A stretch of 64,000 nt of DNA from Cellulomonas sp. Leaf395 (GCF_001424125.1 NZ_LMQI01000002.1:702177-766176); one strand, 5' to 3'. Shown: positions 52,045 to 61,229, counted from the first letter of the stretch. The notes: a model not told the origin generated them from the sequence alone. Program-made: numbers and translations.

Positions 52045-52124
52045 CAGTCCTCCTCCGTGGGGTCGTCCCCTTGTGGCACACCATAACGATCTGGGTACGT
52101 CGTGAGTCTTCTAGGACACGCCCG

Positions 52125-52153
52125 TTGACTAACTTTGTTCACTTGCCTAAGAA
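52125..52153 (+). promoter_or_regulatory. Promoter/operator of the mannan ABC importer (copy 1 of a duplicated element)
   Basis: TTGACT, exactly 17 bases, TAAGAA(T): a complete -35/-10 pair. The spacer ACTTTGTTCACTTGCC differs in only a few positions from the second copy at 57630-57658. Conservation of the spacer, which a promoter alone does not need, argues that a regulator binds there; the ROK protein encoded next door is the natural candidate. Confidence 0.75.
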
Positions 52154-52250
52154 TGCCACGCGAAGCACAGTGAACTCGACCCCCGAGCCGCGGTGCCCCA
52201 TCAGACCCTGGTCGGCACGCGGAGGTGCCGGCCCGAAGAGAGGATCAACG

Positions 52251-53579
52251 ATGTTCCCTCAGAAGCGACGCACCCGCCTCATGGCGTTCGCGGCCGCCAG
52301 CTCGCTCCTCGCCCTCACCGCCGCGTGCTCGGGCGGCGCCGGTGACGACGAAGGCAACGACGACGGCACCCCCTCGGGGGAGCTCACCGTCCTGACCTGG
52401 CGCACCGACCTCGTGGAGGACGGCACGTTCGACGAGTACGTCGAGACGTTCAAGGCCAAGTACCCCGAGGTCACCGAGGTCAACGTCGAGGGCGTGACCG
52501 ACTACGAGGGCACGGTCAAGACCCGCATGAACACCGACGACTACGGCGACGTCCTCGCGATCCCCGGCTCGGTCACCCCCGACCAGCTGCCCGACTTCTT
52601 CGAGCCGCTCGGCGACCAGGCCGAGATGGAGAAGGAGTACCGCTGGCTCAACGACAAGTCCTTCGAGGGCAAGTCCTACGGCATCCCCGTCGTCGGCAAC
52701 GTCCAGGGCATCCTCTACAACAAGCGCATCTGGGAGGAGGCCGGGGTCACCGAGTTCCCGACCAACCCGCAGGAGTTCCTCGACGACCTGCAGGCCATCA
52801 AGGACAGCGGAGCCGCCTCGGTCGCGCCGCTCTACACCAACTACAAGGACTCCTGGGCGCTCTCGCAGTGGGAGGGCTGGCGCGGGGCCGTCACGGCGAA
52901 CCCGGACTACGTCAACGAGATGACGCAGACGGACACCCCGTGGACCGAGGAGTCGGACTCCGGCGTCATCGACGGCACGATCTACGACGCCGTCGCGCAG
53001 GGCCTCACCGAGGCCGACCCGACCACGACCGACTGGGAGGGCAGCAAGCGCATGATCGGCGTCGGCGAGGTCGCGACGATGGTGCTCGGCTCGTGGGCCA
53101 TCCCGCAGATGGCTGCGGCCGGTGAGGCCGCGGGCGCCGACCCGTCGGACATCGCGTACATGCCGACCCCGTCGCAGGTCGACGGCAAGTTCCACACGGT
53201 GGCCGGTGGCGACTACAACCTCGGCATCAACGTGAACTCGAAGAACAAGGCGACCGCGCGTGCGTGGATCGACTGGTTCAACCACGAGTCCGGCTTCTCC
53301 GAGGCGCAGGTCGGCCTGTCGCCGCTCATCGACGGCCCGGTGCCCGCCGCGCTCGAGGGCTTCATGTCCGAGGTCGAGCTCATCACGATGAACCCGGCCC
53401 CCGAGGGCAAGGAGTCGCTCTTCGCGGACATCGACACCGCGTCGGGCATCGTCACGACGGACCCGAAGTACCGCTTGTCGCTCATCGACGACGCCCGATC
53501 CGGTGCCCGCACGAAGGAGCAGATCTTCGACGACCTGAACTCCAAGTGGGCAGAGGGACGCGCCGACGCCGGCGCCTGA
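52251..53579 (+). CDS. Sugar-binding lipoprotein of ABC transporter (mannan cluster)
   Basis: 442-residue family 1 binding protein with a lipobox LTAAC (Cys26) and an acidic Gly/Asp linker; the mature part begins GELTVLTWRTDLVEDGTFDE. FDEYVETFKAKYPEV and the YGIPVVGNVQGILYNKRIWE stretch are typical. AGAGAGG is nine bases before the ATG. The cluster's beta-mannosidase and alpha-galactosidase suggest that manno- or galactomanno-oligosaccharides are bound. The leader is about 90 bases. Confidence 0.92.
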   Translation: MFPQKRRTRLMAFAAASSLLALTAACSGGAGDDEGNDDGTPSGELTVLTWRTDLVEDGTFDEYVETFKAKYPEVTEVNVEGVTDYEGTVKTRMNTDDYGDVLAIPGSVTPDQLPDFFEPLGDQAEMEKEYRWLNDKSFEGKSYGIPVVGNVQGILYNKRIWEEAGVTEFPTNPQEFLDDLQAIKDSGAASVAPLYTNYKDSWALSQWEGWRGAVTANPDYVNEMTQTDTPWTEESDSGVIDGTIYDAVAQGLTEADPTTTDWEGSKRMIGVGEVATMVLGSWAIPQMAAAGEAAGADPSDIAYMPTPSQVDGKFHTVAGGDYNLGINVNSKNKATARAWIDWFNHESGFSEAQVGLSPLIDGPVPAALEGFMSEVELITMNPAPEGKESLFADIDTASGIVTTDPKYRLSLIDDARSGARTKEQIFDDLNSKWAEGRADAGA

Positions 53580-53587
53580 GACCCACC

Positions 53588-54562
53588 ATGACGACTGCAG
53601 CCTCGAGCTTCACCGGCCAGGCCGCCGCTGCCGCGTCAGAGCCCGACCTGGCCCACCCCACCGGGAAGACCCCCGGTGGGGTGGGCCGTGGCTCCGCGCG
53701 GTACCGCCGGCTCACGCCCTACCTGTTCCTGCTCATCCCCGTCGGGCTGCTGCTGCTCCTGACGTACACGCCCGTCGTCAACATGTTCTGGTACTCGGTC
53801 ACCGACTGGGACGGGCTCGACAAGACCAAGAACTTCATCGGCGCCGAGAACTACGTCGAGGTGTTCACCGACCCGGAGAACCTGCGGGTCTTCTACGTCT
53901 CGCTGTTCTACGTCGTGGGCTCGTTCGTGCAGATGGCTCTCGCGCTCTACTTCGCGACCATCCTGTCGGCCAAGATCCGGTTCAAGAACATGTGGAAGGG
54001 CATCCTGTTCTTCCCCTACCTGATCAACGGCGTCGCGATCGGGCTCATCTTCCTCAACTTCCTCAAGCCCGGCGGAGGGCTCGACACCGTCCTGATGAAC
54101 ACGGGGCTCGAGAGCCTCATCCACCAGTGGACGGGTGACCCGGACATCGCCAACTACTCGCTCGCGGCCGTCTCCGTCTGGCGGTACACCGGGCTGACGT
54201 TCGTGATGTTCCTCGGCGCGATCCAGTCCATCAACTCGGAGATCTACGAAGCTGCCGCCCTCGACGGCGCGAACCGCTGGGACGAGTTCTGGCACATCAT
54301 CCTGCCGTCGATCCGACCCATCGTCGGTCTGGCCTTCATCCTCGGCATCTCCGGCTCGCTGTCCGTCTTCGAGATCCCGTTCGTGATGACCAACGGTGCC
54401 AACGGCACGGAGACGTTCGTCATCCGCACCGTCTGGATGGCCTTCGAGCGCAACATGGTCGGGCTCGCGTCCGCGATGGCCGTCGTGCTGCTGATCTTCG
54501 TCCTGCTCGTCACCTGGCTCCAGCGCAGGCTCGTCCCCGAGGAGGAGGTGGACCTCACGTGA
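53588..54562 (+). CDS. Sugar ABC transporter permease (MalF type, mannan cluster)
   Basis: 324-residue permease with six predicted membrane segments (first at about 42-64) and EAA loop EIYEAAALDGANRWDEF. The ATG is nine bases after the binding-protein stop, without a good ribosome site. An in-frame GTG at 53681 is an alternative start that would place the strong hairpin 53650-53687 partly outside the gene. It overlaps the second permease gene by four bases. Confidence 0.88.
   Translation: MTTAASSFTGQAAAAASEPDLAHPTGKTPGGVGRGSARYRRLTPYLFLLIPVGLLLLLTYTPVVNMFWYSVTDWDGLDKTKNFIGAENYVEVFTDPENLRVFYVSLFYVVGSFVQMALALYFATILSAKIRFKNMWKGILFFPYLINGVAIGLIFLNFLKPGGGLDTVLMNTGLESLIHQWTGDPDIANYSLAAVSVWRYTGLTFVMFLGAIQSINSEIYEAAALDGANRWDEFWHIILPSIRPIVGLAFILGISGSLSVFEIPFVMTNGANGTETFVIRTVWMAFERNMVGLASAMAVVLLIFVLLVTWLQRRLVPEEEVDLT
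53650..53687 (+). repeat. Perfect 16-bp inverted repeat in the 5' end of the permease gene
   Basis: 16 bases at 53650-53665 are exactly complementary to 53672-53687 across a 6-base loop, all G/C-rich. It is not followed by a T-tract. It lies 70 bases behind the binding-protein stop and could act as an attenuator or as a 3' barrier protecting the binding-protein mRNA. Confidence 0.85.
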
Positions 54563-55380
54563 AGACCGCCACCAGCACGGCGAAGTACCTCACGCTCGTC
54601 ATCGCCTCGATCTGCACGCTCCTGCCGCTCGGGCTCATCGTGTTCGGCTCGTTCAAGACGAACCAGGAGTTCCTCTCGACGGGACCGCTCACGCCTCCGC
54701 AGGACTGGTTCAACTTCGAGAACTACGCGACCGCCTTCACCCGCGGCGGGATGGGCCTGGCGTTCTTCAACACCGTGCTCATCTTCGGGGCGGCCATCAT
54801 CGGCACCATCTTCATCGGTGCGGCCACGGCGTACGCGCTGGACCGCTTCAGGTTCGTGGGACGCGCCGCCGTGGTGGGGCTCTTCCTGCTGGCGACGCTC
54901 GTACCGGGTGTCACGACGCAGGTCGCGACGTTCCAGATCATCAACGCCCTCGGGCTCTACGGCTCGCGCTGGGCGCTAATCCTGCTGTTCATGGGCACGG
55001 ACATCGTCTCGATCTACATCTTCGTGCAGTTCATGCGCAGCATCCCGAAGTCGTTGGACGAGGCCGCGACGATCGAGGGCGCAGGGCACCTGCGGATCTT
55101 CTTCCAGATCATCCTGCCCAACCTCAAGCCCGCGATCGCGACCGTCGTCATCATCAAGGGCATCGGCATCTACAACGAGTTCTTCCTGCCGTTCCTCTAC
55201 CTCAACGACCCGTCGACGCAGCCGATCTCCACCGCGCTGTTCGCGTTCAAGGGACCGTACGGGTCGCAGTGGGAGGTCATCTCGGCCGGCGTGATGATCA
55301 CGATCATCCCGATCCTGGTGCTGTTCCTGTTCCTCCAGCGGTACATCTACAACGGCTTCACCTCGGGCGCGACGAAGTAG
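54559..55380 (+). CDS. Sugar ABC transporter permease (MalG type, mannan cluster)
   Basis: 273-residue permease; about six membrane segments, EAA loop KSLDEAATIEGAGHLRIFF near residue 170. The GTG overlaps the upstream permease stop by four bases. No ATPase gene follows; an ATPase shared between several importers is likely. It is the last gene of the importer transcript, which ends at the hairpin 55397-55428. Confidence 0.93.
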   Translation: MKTATSTAKYLTLVIASICTLLPLGLIVFGSFKTNQEFLSTGPLTPPQDWFNFENYATAFTRGGMGLAFFNTVLIFGAAIIGTIFIGAATAYALDRFRFVGRAAVVGLFLLATLVPGVTTQVATFQIINALGLYGSRWALILLFMGTDIVSIYIFVQFMRSIPKSLDEAATIEGAGHLRIFFQIILPNLKPAIATVVIIKGIGIYNEFFLPFLYLNDPSTQPISTALFAFKGPYGSQWEVISAGVMITIIPILVLFLFLQRYIYNGFTSGATK

Positions 55381-55396
55381 CCCGGCGGAGTCTGTG

Positions 55397-55428
55397 GACG
55401 GGGGGCGGCCGGCCGGCCGTCCCCCGTC
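55397..55428. terminator. Bidirectional terminator-like hairpin
   Basis: 14-base arms (55397-55410 and 55415-55428) with one G-T pair and a 4-base loop, lying between the convergent permease and alpha-galactosidase genes. It has no clear T-tract on either side, which is usual in high-GC actinobacteria. Confidence 0.7.
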
Positions 55429-55433
55429 GTCGT

Positions 55434-57572
55434 TCAGACCCGGGTCGCCCGGACCAGCGCGATGCGCTCGGGCAGCTGCAGGGGCGCCTCGAGGCCCGCG
55501 CCCGACAGCAGCCGACCGGGCAGCCGGACACCCTCGGGGGTCCACCAGGCCGGCGCGTGGTCCACGTCGTCCCCCGGTGCCTGCGGGCGGACGTGGTAGA
55601 CCGCGTCCGGGTCCAGACCCGGCAGCGTGACACGCGGCAGGACGGTGGCCGTCGACCGGTCCGTCATCGTGATCGCGAACAGCGCGTCGCCGCGGTCCTG
55701 CGCGACCACGCCGTGCACGGCGACGGCGGGGTCGACGACGTCCGCGTGCACGGCCGTCCCCGAGTGCAGCAAGGCGCGCACGTCCTTGTACAGCGCGATC
55801 CAGGCGGTCAGGTCGGCCAGCTGCGCCTCGTCGGCCTCCTGGAGGTCCCACTCGATCCCCAGGTGCCCGAACAGGGCCGTCGCCGCCCGGAAGGGCAGGG
55901 CGTGCCGTCGACCGGTGCTGTGCGCCGTGCCGGAGCCGATGTGCGCGCCGATCAGCTCCAGCGGGATCAGCAGGTTGGTCCACCGCTGGATCTGCTGCCG
56001 CTCGTACGCGTCGATGCAGTCGCTGGCCCACACCCGGTCGGTGCGCTGCAGGATCTCCAGGTCGATGCGCGCCCCGCCCGAGGAGCAGGACTCGATCTCG
56101 ACCACGGGGTGCCGTTCCCGCAGCTCGTCGAGCAGCCGGTAGACGGCGAGCGTCTGCCCGTGCACACCCGGGGCGCCCCCGTGGCCGGCGTCGACGAGGT
56201 CGCGGTTGTGGTCCCACTTGAGGTACCCGATCGGGTACTCGGTGAGCAGGGCGTCGAGGCGCTCGAGGATGTACGAATATGCCTCGGGCACGGCGAGGTC
56301 GAGCACCTGCTGGTGCCGGGCCTCCCGCGGCAGCCGGGACGGCACGCGCAGGATCCAGTCGGGGTGCGCCCGGGCCAGGTCGGAGTCGATGTTCACCATC
56401 TCGGGCTCCACCCAGAGCCCGAACTGCAGGCCGAGCGCGGTGACGTGGTCCACCAGCGGGTGCAGGCCGTCGGGCCACACGTCCGCCGACACGTACCAGT
56501 CCCCCAGCGCCCGGCTGTCGTCGCGACGGTCGCCGAACCACCCGTCGTCGAGCACGAACCGCTCGGCCCCGACAGCCGCCGCGGCGTCTGCGAGCGCGGT
56601 CAGCCGTCCGAGGTCGTGCTGGAAGTAGACGGCCTCCCACGTGTTGAGCGTGACGGGACGAGGTGTGCGCGGGTGCTGCGGCCGCGCACGCATCCAGGCG
56701 TGGAACCGGCCCGCGAGAGCGTCGAGCCCCACTCCCCACGACCCGTAGACCCACGGGCTGGTGTAGGACTCCCCGCGGCCCAGCCGCACCTCGCCAGACC
56801 CGAGCAGCTCACCACCACCGAGGAGCCCGGGGTGGTAGTGGCTGCGCTCGGCGAGCGAGCGGTGGTTGCCGGACCATGCCGTGTGGACGCCCCAGACCTC
56901 GCCGGTGCGGTTGGCGAACCCCGTCGTCCCTGCGACGAGGACGAACGCCGCGTCGTAGCCCGTGCGTCCGCGCCGGTTCTCGCGCAGCCGCGTGCCGTGC
57001 GTGAAGGCCGTGCGCTGCGGGCTGCGTTCCCGCGCCCAGCGCCCGGTGAAGTCGAGCAGCTCGGTGGCCACCGCGGGGACGGGGAGCGTGAGGAGCAGCG
57101 CGTCGAGGCTGAAGACGTCGTCCGCCTCGTTGGTGAGGACTGCACGCTGGCGGACGAGCCCCTGCGCGGTCAGCTCGAGCTCGAGGGTCAGCGCGAGCCG
57201 AGCGTCGTCGTCGGCCGCGTCCACGGTCAGTCGCTGCGTCCCGTCGTCCGTGGTGACGACCTCGTGGGAGCGGACGGCGAACAGCGTCGAGAAGTCCTGC
57301 CCGGCGCGGCTGCCGACCAGCCCCGGCGTGCCGAGGAAGCCCGCCGACTCCTGCGGGAGCACCGCGACCTCGACCTGGCCGTCGACCGGGAACCCGTGCG
57401 GGACGACGTCCCAGGCGCGGCGCGCGGCGGCGAGCGCCGCGCCGTCGAGGGGGCCCAGATCACCGCCCCAGTGCAGGATCCGCGGGAGGGTCCCGCCGCT
57501 CAGGTCGACGACGAGACTCACCCCCGCGGCGCGCAGGTGCACGAGCTCGGCAACGGTGGCGTCAGCGGTCAC
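55434..57572 (-). CDS. GH36 alpha-galactosidase
   Basis: 712-residue enzyme that removes alpha-1,6-galactosyl units, for instance from galactomannan or raffinose-type sugars. A large N-terminal beta domain is followed by the barrel with RFVLDDGWFGDRRDDSRALG; the nucleophile is Asp in GYLKWDHNRDLVD (near residue 453) and the acid/base is Asp in VWASDCIDAYERQQ (near 518). ESCSSGGARIDLE is the conserved substrate-binding motif. No signal peptide. The GTG at 57572 is chosen with GGAG nine bases upstream; an in-frame TTG at 57611 would add 13 residues. It is divergent from the beta-mannosidase. Confidence 0.93.
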   Translation of the reverse strand: MTADATVAELVHLRAAGVSLVVDLSGGTLPRILHWGGDLGPLDGAALAAARRAWDVVPHGFPVDGQVEVAVLPQESAGFLGTPGLVGSRAGQDFSTLFAVRSHEVVTTDDGTQRLTVDAADDDARLALTLELELTAQGLVRQRAVLTNEADDVFSLDALLLTLPVPAVATELLDFTGRWARERSPQRTAFTHGTRLRENRRGRTGYDAAFVLVAGTTGFANRTGEVWGVHTAWSGNHRSLAERSHYHPGLLGGGELLGSGEVRLGRGESYTSPWVYGSWGVGLDALAGRFHAWMRARPQHPRTPRPVTLNTWEAVYFQHDLGRLTALADAAAAVGAERFVLDDGWFGDRRDDSRALGDWYVSADVWPDGLHPLVDHVTALGLQFGLWVEPEMVNIDSDLARAHPDWILRVPSRLPREARHQQVLDLAVPEAYSYILERLDALLTEYPIGYLKWDHNRDLVDAGHGGAPGVHGQTLAVYRLLDELRERHPVVEIESCSSGGARIDLEILQRTDRVWASDCIDAYERQQIQRWTNLLIPLELIGAHIGSGTAHSTGRRHALPFRAATALFGHLGIEWDLQEADEAQLADLTAWIALYKDVRALLHSGTAVHADVVDPAVAVHGVVAQDRGDALFAITMTDRSTATVLPRVTLPGLDPDAVYHVRPQAPGDDVDHAPAWWTPEGVRLPGRLLSGAGLEAPLQLPERIALVRATRV

Positions 57573-57629
57573 GAGAGGTGTCTCCAGGTCGGGCGGGACG
57601 GATCGGTGCAACGCTACGTCCCCGCGTCA

Positions 57630-57658
57630 TTGACTTACTTTATTCAGTTGTCTAAGAA
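57630..57658 (+). promoter_or_regulatory. Promoter/operator of the beta-mannosidase gene (copy 2 of a duplicated element)
   Basis: TTGACT, 17 bases, TAAGAA(TG). Over the 30 bases from TTGACT to the base after TAAGAAT it differs from the copy at 52125 in four spacer positions only. Transcription would start near 57665, giving a leader of about 100 bases with CAGGAG before the ATG. The element lies 58 bases upstream of the divergent alpha-galactosidase start, so a bound repressor could affect that gene as well. Confidence 0.75.
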
Positions 57659-57766
57659 TGGCTCCAGGGTACTTGCCAGATGATCGGCCCCTCCCCGGGA
57701 GCCGACGATGTTCGTCGCGAGGATGCGGCGCACGCACGCCGGACCCCCGGACCCAGGAGCTCGACG

Positions 57767-60283
57767 ATGAACACCCAGGACCTGTACGACGGCTGGTCGC
57801 TGACCGCTGTCGCCGGCCCCGTCCCGACCGACCTCGACGGCCGTCGCGTCCGTGCCCGCGTACCCGGCACCAGCCACACGGCTCTCCTCGAGGCGGGCCT
57901 CATCCCGGACCCGTACCTCGACCGCAACGAAGAGGTCCTGGCGTGGATGCGACGCACCGACTGGGCGTACGAGCGCGACCTGGACCTCGCGCCCGCCGCG
58001 CCTGACGAGCGCGTCGACCTCGTCTTCGACGGCATCGACACCGTCGCGACGCTCACGTTCGACGGGCAGGAGATCGGCCGGACGGCCAACCAGCACCGCT
58101 CCTACCGCTTCGACGTCCGCGACCTGCTCCGTCCGACGACGCAGCGCCTGCGCGTCCTGCTGCACTCGGCCCTGGTCCACGCCGAGGCCGAGGCCGTCCG
58201 CCTCGGACCGCGTCCGCTGGCGTACCAGCAGCCGTTCAACATGGTCCGCAAGATGGCCTGCTCGTTCGGCTGGGACTGGGGACCGGACCTGCAGACCGCC
58301 GGCCTGTGGCGCCCCGTGACGGTGGAGCGCTGGACGGTGGCCCGCCTCGCCGGGGTCCGACCGCTCGTCACGGTCGACACCGCCGGCACCGGCCGCGTCG
58401 AGGTGCACGCGACGATCGAGCGTTCTGGCCTGCCGGGCGGGGACGTCCCGCTCACGGTGCACGCCCGGGTCGCCGGCGCCGACGTCACCGTGACGGTGCC
58501 GGCGGACGCGAGCTCGGCCGTCCTCGTCCTCGAGGTTCCGCATGCCCCGCTGTGGTGGCCAGTCGGCCACGGCGCCCAGCCGCTGTCGGAGCTCACGGTC
58601 GCCCTCGTCGGGGCGGACCCGGAGGAGCCCCTCGACACGTGGACGCGCCGGATCGGCTTCCGCACCGTCGAGCTGGACACCAGCGCCGACGACCACGGGA
58701 CCACCTTCACGTTCCGGATCAACGGCCGCCCGATCTTCGTCAAGGGTGCCAACTGGATCCCCGACGACCACCTGCTCACCCGCATCACCCGCGAGCGGCT
58801 CGCGCACCGGCTGGACCAGGCCGTGGACGCCAACCTGAACCTGGTGCGCATCTGGGGTGGCGGGATCTACGAGTCGGAGGACTTCTACGACCTCTGCGAC
58901 GAGCGCGGTCTGCTGGTCTGGCAGGACTTCCTGCTGGCCTGCGCCGCGTACCCCGAGGAGCAGCCGCTCTGGGACGAGCTCGAGGCCGAGGCCCGCGAGA
59001 ACGTCGCCCGGCTGGCCCCCCACCCGTCCCTGGTGCTCTGGAACGGCGGCAACGAGAACCTCTGGGGCTTCATGGACTGGGGCTGGCAGGAAGACCTCCA
59101 GGGCCGCACCTGGGGCTTCCGCTACGCCACGGAGCTGCTCAAGGGCATCGTGGCCGAGCTCGACCCCACCCGCCCGTACTCCGACGGGAGCCCGTACTCC
59201 CCCGGGGCCGCGCTCACCGAGGTGCACCCCAACGACCCCGACCACGGCACGTTCCACCAGTGGGAGGTGTGGAACCGCGTCGACTACCGCGTGTACGGCG
59301 ACGACGTCCCCCGCTTCTGCTCCGAGTTCGGCTTCCAGGCCCCGCCGACGTGGGCCACCCTCACGCGCGCGGTCCACGCGGCCGACGGCGGCCCGCTGAC
59401 CAAGGATGACCCGGTGTTCCTCCTGCACCAGAAGGCCGAGGACGGCAACGGCAAGCTCGACCGCGGTATGGAGCCGCACCTCGGCGTGCCTGACGACTTC
59501 GCGGACTGGCACTGGGCGGCCCAGCTGAACCAGGCGCGGGCCGTCCGGTTCGCCATCGAGCACTACCGCTCCTGGTGGCCGCGCACCGCCGGCTCGATCG
59601 TCTGGCAGCTCAACGACTGCTGGCCCGTGACGTCGTGGGCGGCGATCGACGGCGACGAGCGTCCCAAGCCTCTCTGGTACGCGCTGAGGTCCGCGTACGC
59701 GACGCGCCTGCTCACCGTGCAGCCGCGTGAGGGTCGCGAGGTGCTCGCGGTCGTGAACGAGACCCCCGTCCTCTGGCAGGGGATCGTCCGCCTCTCCCGC
59801 CAGCGCCTGGACGGCTCCGTTCTCGCCGAGGAGGACCTCGCGCTCGCCGTCGGGGCCTGGTCCGTCGGCCAGTTCGCCCTCCCGGGCACCGTCGCGACCC
59901 CCGCCGACGCGTCGCAGGAGGTCCTCGTCGCGCGCCTCGGCGACCTCCAGACGGTCCACACCTGGGTCGAGGACGTCGACCTGGCCCTCGTCCCGGACGC
60001 CCTGAACGCCTCGGTGACCCCCGTCCAGGACGGCTACCGCGTGGACGTGAAGGCGACCTCGTTCGCCCGCGACGTCACGCTCCTCGTCGACCGGCTCGAC
60101 CCCGACGCCGTCGTCGACACCGCCCTCGTCGACATCCCGGCGGGTGCCACCGCCTCGTTCCACGTACGCACCCGAGGGGCGTTCGACCCCGCCGACCTCA
60201 CGCGCACCCCGGTGCTGCGCTCCGCCAACGACGTGGTGCTCCCCCGGGCCGGCGCACGTGACCTCACCCAGTCGCCCGTCTGA
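57767..60283 (+). CDS. GH2 beta-mannosidase
   Basis: 838-residue cytoplasmic enzyme that removes mannose from the non-reducing end of beta-1,4-manno-oligosaccharides. The N-terminal sugar-binding domain has DLYDGWSLTAV and RKMACSFGWDWGPDLQTAG (the SFGWDWGP motif is typical of mannosidases). The acid/base is Glu near residue 429 in LWNGGNENLW and the nucleophile is Glu near 518 in RFCSEFGFQA. CAGGAG is 8 bases before the ATG. It completes a mannan pathway with the ABC importer and the alpha-galactosidase. Confidence 0.95.
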   Translation: MNTQDLYDGWSLTAVAGPVPTDLDGRRVRARVPGTSHTALLEAGLIPDPYLDRNEEVLAWMRRTDWAYERDLDLAPAAPDERVDLVFDGIDTVATLTFDGQEIGRTANQHRSYRFDVRDLLRPTTQRLRVLLHSALVHAEAEAVRLGPRPLAYQQPFNMVRKMACSFGWDWGPDLQTAGLWRPVTVERWTVARLAGVRPLVTVDTAGTGRVEVHATIERSGLPGGDVPLTVHARVAGADVTVTVPADASSAVLVLEVPHAPLWWPVGHGAQPLSELTVALVGADPEEPLDTWTRRIGFRTVELDTSADDHGTTFTFRINGRPIFVKGANWIPDDHLLTRITRERLAHRLDQAVDANLNLVRIWGGGIYESEDFYDLCDERGLLVWQDFLLACAAYPEEQPLWDELEAEARENVARLAPHPSLVLWNGGNENLWGFMDWGWQEDLQGRTWGFRYATELLKGIVAELDPTRPYSDGSPYSPGAALTEVHPNDPDHGTFHQWEVWNRVDYRVYGDDVPRFCSEFGFQAPPTWATLTRAVHAADGGPLTKDDPVFLLHQKAEDGNGKLDRGMEPHLGVPDDFADWHWAAQLNQARAVRFAIEHYRSWWPRTAGSIVWQLNDCWPVTSWAAIDGDERPKPLWYALRSAYATRLLTVQPREGREVLAVVNETPVLWQGIVRLSRQRLDGSVLAEEDLALAVGAWSVGQFALPGTVATPADASQEVLVARLGDLQTVHTWVEDVDLALVPDALNASVTPVQDGYRVDVKATSFARDVTLLVDRLDPDAVVDTALVDIPAGATASFHVRTRGAFDPADLTRTPVLRSANDVVLPRAGARDLTQSPV

Positions 60284-60301
60284 ACCACGTCCTGCCGCAG
60301 G

Positions 60302-60307
60302 TACGCT
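60302..60307 (+). promoter_or_regulatory. -10 element of the LacI-like gene (leaderless)
   Basis: TACGCT seven bases before the ATG of the LacI-like gene, the exact spacing seen for many other genes here. It argues that the short protein is a real product. Confidence 0.55.
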
Positions 60308-60314
60308 CGCGTCC

Positions 60315-61169
60315 ATGGCACATGGGCTCGACGCGGTGGGACTGGTTCTGGCTCGGCCCGCCCGCATGCTCGGCTTCGAGCCGTTCTTCATGGAGCTCAT
60401 CGGCGGCATCGAGGAGTCCCTGGCTGCCGAGGGGCGCTCGCTGCTCCTGCACGTCGTCCCTGACCACGACGCGGAGATCCGCACGTACCGTCGCTGGGGC
60501 GAGGGCAAGCTCGTCGACGCCGTCGTGGTGGTCAACATCGCGCTCGAGGACTCGCGGCTGGACGTGCTGGGCGAGCTCGGCATCCCCACCGTCGTCGTCG
60601 GCGGCCCGCGCCCCGACCTGCCGTTCGCCAACGTCTGGATCGACAACGCCGAGGCCATGCGGACCGCGGTGACCCACCTCGTCGGCCTCGGCCACCGGCG
60701 CCTGGCCCGCGTCAGCGGTCCTCGCCACCTGGCCCACACCCAGGCACGGACCGACGCGTTCACGGGTGAGTGCGCTCGCCTCGGCGCGCACGGTGCGGTC
60801 GTCGAGGGTGACTACGGCGAGGAGTCCGGCACCCGCACCACCCGCGCACTCCTCGGCCGGGGCGACCCGCCGTCGGCGATCATCTACGACAACGACGTCA
60901 TGGCCGTCGCAGGCCTCGGCGTCGCGCACGAGATGGACGTCGCCGTGCCCGAGCGCCTGTCCCTGCTCGCCTGGGACGACTCGGCGCTCTGCCGGCTGTC
61001 CCACCCCGCCCTGTCGGCCATGAGCCTCGACGTGCACGCGATGGGCGTCCAGGTGGCCGACTGCGTGCTCAACCTGCTCGCCTCCGGCACCGTCCGCTCC
61101 TACACCGCGCCCCTGCCACGGCTGGTGGCGCGGGGAACGACGACCACCGCGCCCGTCGCCGACGCCTGA
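60315..61169 (+). CDS. LacI-family sugar-binding domain protein without DNA-binding domain
   Basis: 284 residues that match the periplasmic-binding-protein-like sensor half of LacI regulators: AVGLVLARPARMLGFEPFFM at the start, GGPRPDLPFANVWIDNAEAM, LVGLGHRRLARVSGPRHLAH, AIIYDNDVMAVAGLGVAHEM and RLSLLAWDDSALCRLSHPAL at the end. A LacI protein begins with about 60 residues of helix-turn-helix and hinge; here that part is missing and the sequence before the ATG is the end of the mannosidase gene. The promoter fits a deliberate start. It may be an old truncation or a sugar sensor that works through another protein. Confidence 0.85.
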   Translation: MAHGLDAVGLVLARPARMLGFEPFFMELIGGIEESLAAEGRSLLLHVVPDHDAEIRTYRRWGEGKLVDAVVVVNIALEDSRLDVLGELGIPTVVVGGPRPDLPFANVWIDNAEAMRTAVTHLVGLGHRRLARVSGPRHLAHTQARTDAFTGECARLGAHGAVVEGDYGEESGTRTTRALLGRGDPPSAIIYDNDVMAVAGLGVAHEMDVAVPERLSLLAWDDSALCRLSHPALSAMSLDVHAMGVQVADCVLNLLASGTVRSYTAPLPRLVARGTTTTAPVADA

Positions 61170-61229
61170 GGTGCAGGTCACCACAGGGACAATCCTGCGC
61201 AGAACCCCCGCGGGTGGTTGGGTAGGGGC

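Noticed and set aside
57644..60763. A minus-strand open frame of more than 1000 codons opposite the beta-mannosidase
   Set aside because: It is the mirror of a GH2 gene whose catalytic motifs are all present; the reverse frame has no domain and the Arg/Val/Asp-rich look of antisense frames in high-GC DNA.
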